From positions 1 to 7,692 of the forward strand of contig CALJTZ010000512.1 in NCBI GenBank assembly GCA_937975655.1: 7,692 bases of DNA, written 5' to 3'. The notes beneath the pieces are model-generated. The model did no database searches and was not told the origin of the DNA. It saw only the letters and a list, made by a program, of their open reading frames with translations. A program made the position numbers and the translations under genes. Source of the DNA: an uncultured Synechococcus sp. GTDB lineage: Bacteria; Cyanobacteriota; Cyanobacteriia; PCC-6307; Cyanobiaceae. This document shows, in pieces, positions 5,638 through 7,692 of this stretch (its first letter is position 1; each line of letters starts with the position of its first letter).

Positions 5638-7308
5638 TCAGCCCAGAGCTGGGGCCTGCAGGAGGGCCGGCGGCAGCAGCTCGGCCATGGGCGAGCGGCG
5701 GATCAGGGCGTTGGCGGGAGGGTGAATCACCTTGGCCATGGCGCTGTTCTCCCGCTGCACTAGGGCCTCGATGGAGGCCCTGTAGCTGTCGGTCATGATC
5801 CGCGGGTAGAGGCCGATGCCGATGATCGGCACCAGCAGGCAGCTGATCACGTAGATCTCGCGCGGCTCGGCATCCACCAGATGGGTGTGGGAGGCCAGCT
5901 CGGCATTTTCCTTGCCGAAGAAGATCTCCCGCAGCATGGAGAGTAGGTACACAGGCGTGAGGATCACCCCGATGGCCGCCAACACGGCCATCACGATGCG
6001 GAAGCTGAGGGAGTAGGCCTCGCTGGTGGAGAAGCCCACGAACACCATCAGTTCGGACACGAAGCCGCTCATCCCCGGCAGAGCCAGGGAGGCCAGGGAG
6101 CAGATGGTCCAGAGGGCGAACATCTTGCGCATCTTCTGGCCCACCCCGCCCATCTCATCGAGCTGCAGGGTGTGGGTGCGGTCGTAGGTGGCCCCCACCA
6201 GGAAGAACAGCGAAGCGCCGATCAGGCCGTGGCTGATCATCTGCAACATGGCGCCGCTGGTGCCCAGGTCACTGAAGCTGCCGATGCCGATGAGCACAAA
6301 GCCCATATGACTGATCGAGCTGTAGGCGATCTTGCGCTTGAGGTTGCGCTGGGCAAATGAGGTGAGGGCGGCGTAGATGATGTTCACCACCCCCAGCACC
6401 ACCAGCAGTGGGGCGAACTGGGCATGGCCTTCGGGCAGCAGCTGCACGTTGAAGCGCAACAGCGCGTAGCCGCCCATCTTCAGCAGGATCCCGGCCAGCA
6501 GCATGTGCACTGGCGCCGTGGCTTCGCCATGGGCATCGGGCAGCCAAGTGTGCAGGGGCACGATCGGCAGTTTCACGCCGAAGGCGATCAGCAGCCCGGC
6601 GTAGGCGAAGAGCTGGAACTTCGTGGAGAAGTCCTTGGCCATCAGGGCCGTGTATTCGAAGGTGGGCGCCCCACCGCCGTGGAAGGCCATGGCCAGGCCC
6701 ACGATCAGGATGAACAGGGAGCTGCCTGCCGTGTAGAGGATGAACTTGGTGGCGGCGTACTGCCGTTTCTTGCCGCCCCAGATGGCCAGCAGCAGGTACA
6801 CCGGCAGCAGTTCCAGCTCCCAGGCCAGGAAGAACAGCAGCATGTCCTGCACCGCGAACACGGCGATCTGGCCGCCATCCATGGCCAGCAGCAGGAAATA
6901 GAAGAGCTTCGGCTTGAACGTCACCGGCCAGGCGGCCAGGGCGGCCAGGGCCGTGATGAAGCTGGTGAGCAGGATCAGGGGCATCGAGATGCCGTCCGCC
7001 CCCACCGACCAGGCCAGGCCCAGGTCTGGCAGCCATTGCCAGCGCTCCACCATCTGCAGCCCCTCCACGGAGGGGTCGTAGCCGTTGAGGTAACCCCCCA
7101 CCGTGATCAGGAAGGTGATCAGGGCCACGCCCAGGGCAAACCAGCGCACCTGCTTGCCATCGCCCTTGTCAGGCACGAACGGGATGCAGAGCGCCGCTGC
7201 GATCGGAAACAGGATCGAGGCGCTCAGCCAGGGGAACGCCGTGCTGCTGCTCTGGGCCAGCGTTGCGCCCTGGGTTACCGCGAAGTCCAACGCCACAGGC
7301 AGGCTCAA
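5638..7308 (-). CDS. ndhD: NAD(P)H-quinone oxidoreductase chain 4 (NDH-1 subunit D), thylakoid membrane
   Basis: NdhD is one of the antiporter-like proton-pumping subunits in the membrane arm of NDH-1, which passes electrons to plastoquinone in cyclic flow and respiration. The 556-residue product has many hydrophobic helices and the family's key charged residues: E164 in AWELELLP (matching E144 of E. coli NuoM), K246 in GVKLPIVPLHTWLPDAHGEA, K277 in LLKMGGY, and E419 in GFVSEL. HTWLPDAHGEATAPVHMLLA at residues 253-272 is the classic signature. Pairing with ndhF just upstream suggests the NdhD1/NdhF1 type of the NDH-1L complex rather than the CO2-uptake forms. An in-frame TAA at 7326-7324 limits the start to TTG at 7308 or GTG at 7296. 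Neither has a Shine-Dalgarno sequence. A 209-bp spacer with a large hairpin separates it from ndhF. Confidence 0.95.
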   Translation of the reverse strand: MSLPVALDFAVTQGATLAQSSSTAFPWLSASILFPIAAALCIPFVPDKGDGKQVRWFALGVALITFLITVGGYLNGYDPSVEGLQMVERWQWLPDLGLAWSVGADGISMPLILLTSFITALAALAAWPVTFKPKLFYFLLLAMDGGQIAVFAVQDMLLFFLAWELELLPVYLLLAIWGGKKRQYAATKFILYTAGSSLFILIVGLAMAFHGGGAPTFEYTALMAKDFSTKFQLFAYAGLLIAFGVKLPIVPLHTWLPDAHGEATAPVHMLLAGILLKMGGYALLRFNVQLLPEGHAQFAPLLVVLGVVNIIYAALTSFAQRNLKRKIAYSSISHMGFVLIGIGSFSDLGTSGAMLQMISHGLIGASLFFLVGATYDRTHTLQLDEMGGVGQKMRKMFALWTICSLASLALPGMSGFVSELMVFVGFSTSEAYSLSFRIVMAVLAAIGVILTPVYLLSMLREIFFGKENAELASHTHLVDAEPREIYVISCLLVPIIGIGLYPRIMTDSYRASIEALVQRENSAMAKVIHPPANALIRRSPMAELLPPALLQAPALG

Positions 7309-7517
7309 GGGTCTGGCCGGAGTTTAGAAATCCTGATCAGAACTGAACTCTGCTCGTGGCGGATGTCACACAGAGCGTTGTGCCCCTGGGTTGATGTGTC
7401 GGGGTGGTGTCCGCTTGGGCGGAACACACCCCGACACATCAACCCAGGGGCGGCCGGGAGTTGAGGGAGGGTGCAGGCCGGTGGCAGGGATCAGGCCGCC
7501 AGCACCACCAGTGGGGG
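7309..7517. other. ndhF-ndhD intergenic spacer
   Basis: This 209-bp spacer is unusually long for such a compact region. It contains the 70-bp hairpin described separately. Between the hairpin and the ndhD start the sequence turns A/T-richer, and on the minus strand a TAAACT (plus 7323-7328) could be a -10 element for ndhD, but I see no good -35. No coding frame here looks real. Confidence 0.45.
7382..7451. repeat. Long near-perfect inverted repeat (strong hairpin) between ndhF and ndhD
   Basis: The outer arms, 7382-7406 and 7427-7451, are perfect reverse complements over 25 bases. Inside, allowing one bulged base on each side (7407 and 7423), TGT at 7408-7410 pairs with ACA at 7424-7426, and CCGC at 7411-7414 pairs with GCGG at 7419-7422, leaving a 4-base loop TTGG. 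That makes 32 base pairs in 70 nt. It lies 66 bp after the ndhF stop and 73 bp before the ndhD start on the minus strand. Neither side is followed by a T tract. It may act as a transcript end, an RNA stabiliser or attenuator between the two genes, or it may be a palindromic mobile remnant; no target-site duplication is obvious. Confidence 0.9.
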
Positions 7518-7692
7518 TTAGCCCAGAGCGCCGAACAGCACCACCAGGGCAATCACGCCGCCGAACACGATCAGTGCATAGAACTGGGCCCGGCCGGTTT
7601 CCAGGTATTTGAGGCCCTCGCCGCTGCCCAGGGTCACCAGGCCGGTGAGGTTCACAACCCCATCCACCACCTTGGAGTCCACCTCGAGCACT
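7518..7692 (-). CDS. ndhF: NAD(P)H-quinone oxidoreductase chain 5 (NDH-1 subunit F), C-terminal end only
   Basis: Only the last 57 codons and the TAA (7520-7518) are in the window; the gene runs off the right edge. The visible part, with NLTGLVTLGSGEGLKYLETG at residues 14-33 of the fragment followed by RAQFYALIVFGGVIALVVLF, matches the end of NdhF as I know it from picocyanobacteria: the amphipathic stretch after the lateral helix and the final membrane helix. NdhF is the distal proton-pumping subunit of NDH-1. It lies upstream of ndhD on the same strand, the usual order for the ndhF1-ndhD1 pair. No catalytic residues fall in this fragment, so the call rests on this C-terminal similarity and the neighbour. 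Confidence 0.88.
   Translation of the reverse strand, partial: VLEVDSKVVDGVVNLTGLVTLGSGEGLKYLETGRAQFYALIVFGGVIALVVLFGALG

Noticed and set aside
6424..7464. Plus-strand open frame of 346 codons opposite ndhD and running through the ndhF-ndhD spacer
   Set aside because: Its composition is dominated by Gln, His, Gly and Arg, the usual shadow of a membrane protein gene, and it contains no domain.
1..7692. CRISPR arrays, tRNA or rRNA genes, insertion sequences, toxin-antitoxin or defence genes, HIP1 octamers
   Set aside because: I looked for direct repeats with spacers, tRNA-like folds, transposase motifs and GCGATCGC and saw none; the region is ordinary core chromosome.

Overview
The window reads as chromosomal core sequence from a GC-rich picocyanobacterium of the Synechococcus/Cyanobium group. 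This rests on gene content (the NDH-1 subunits NdhF and NdhD, a PedR-type LuxR regulator, a CugP-type nucleotidyltransferase), on dense packing, on G/C-rich third codon positions, and on the absence of any complete HIP1 octamer (GCGATCGC), which is abundant in many other cyanobacteria. The genus is an inference. I see no tRNA, rRNA, CRISPR array, insertion sequence or phage gene.

Layout. Plus strand, left: a 65-bp leader, then nadK (NAD kinase), a CYTH-fold phosphohydrolase 15 bp later, and a short conserved-looking ORF of about 59 codons (1548-1727). On the minus strand a 91-residue LuxR-type regulator resembling PedR (1742-2017) converges with that group. It is divergent, across 64 bp, from a plus-strand methylenetetrahydrofolate reductase (2082-2993), whose last 17 bp overlap the 3' end of a minus-strand gene. 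All genes from there to the right edge are on the minus strand. In transcription order they are ndhF (only its last 57 codons visible), a 209-bp spacer holding a very strong hairpin, ndhD, a LapA-domain membrane protein, scpA and the sugar nucleotidyltransferase cugP.

How the parts relate. ndhF and ndhD encode proton-pumping membrane-arm subunits of the photosynthetic NDH-1 complex, which carries out cyclic and respiratory electron flow to plastoquinone. nadK makes the NADP pool that photosynthetic electron transport reduces. PedR-like proteins in Synechocystis sense photosynthetic electron transport, so its place between these genes is suggestive but not proof of a link. cugP supplies UDP-glucose for glycolipid and polysaccharide synthesis, metF feeds methyl groups into methionine synthesis, and scpA belongs to the chromosome-condensation machinery.

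The most notable unexplained structure is the inverted repeat at 7382-7451: 25 perfectly paired bases per arm plus an inner stem, midway between ndhF and ndhD. The short ORF at 1548-1727 is easily missed because it lacks an ATG near its start. Nothing in the window amounts to a clear new multi-gene system.
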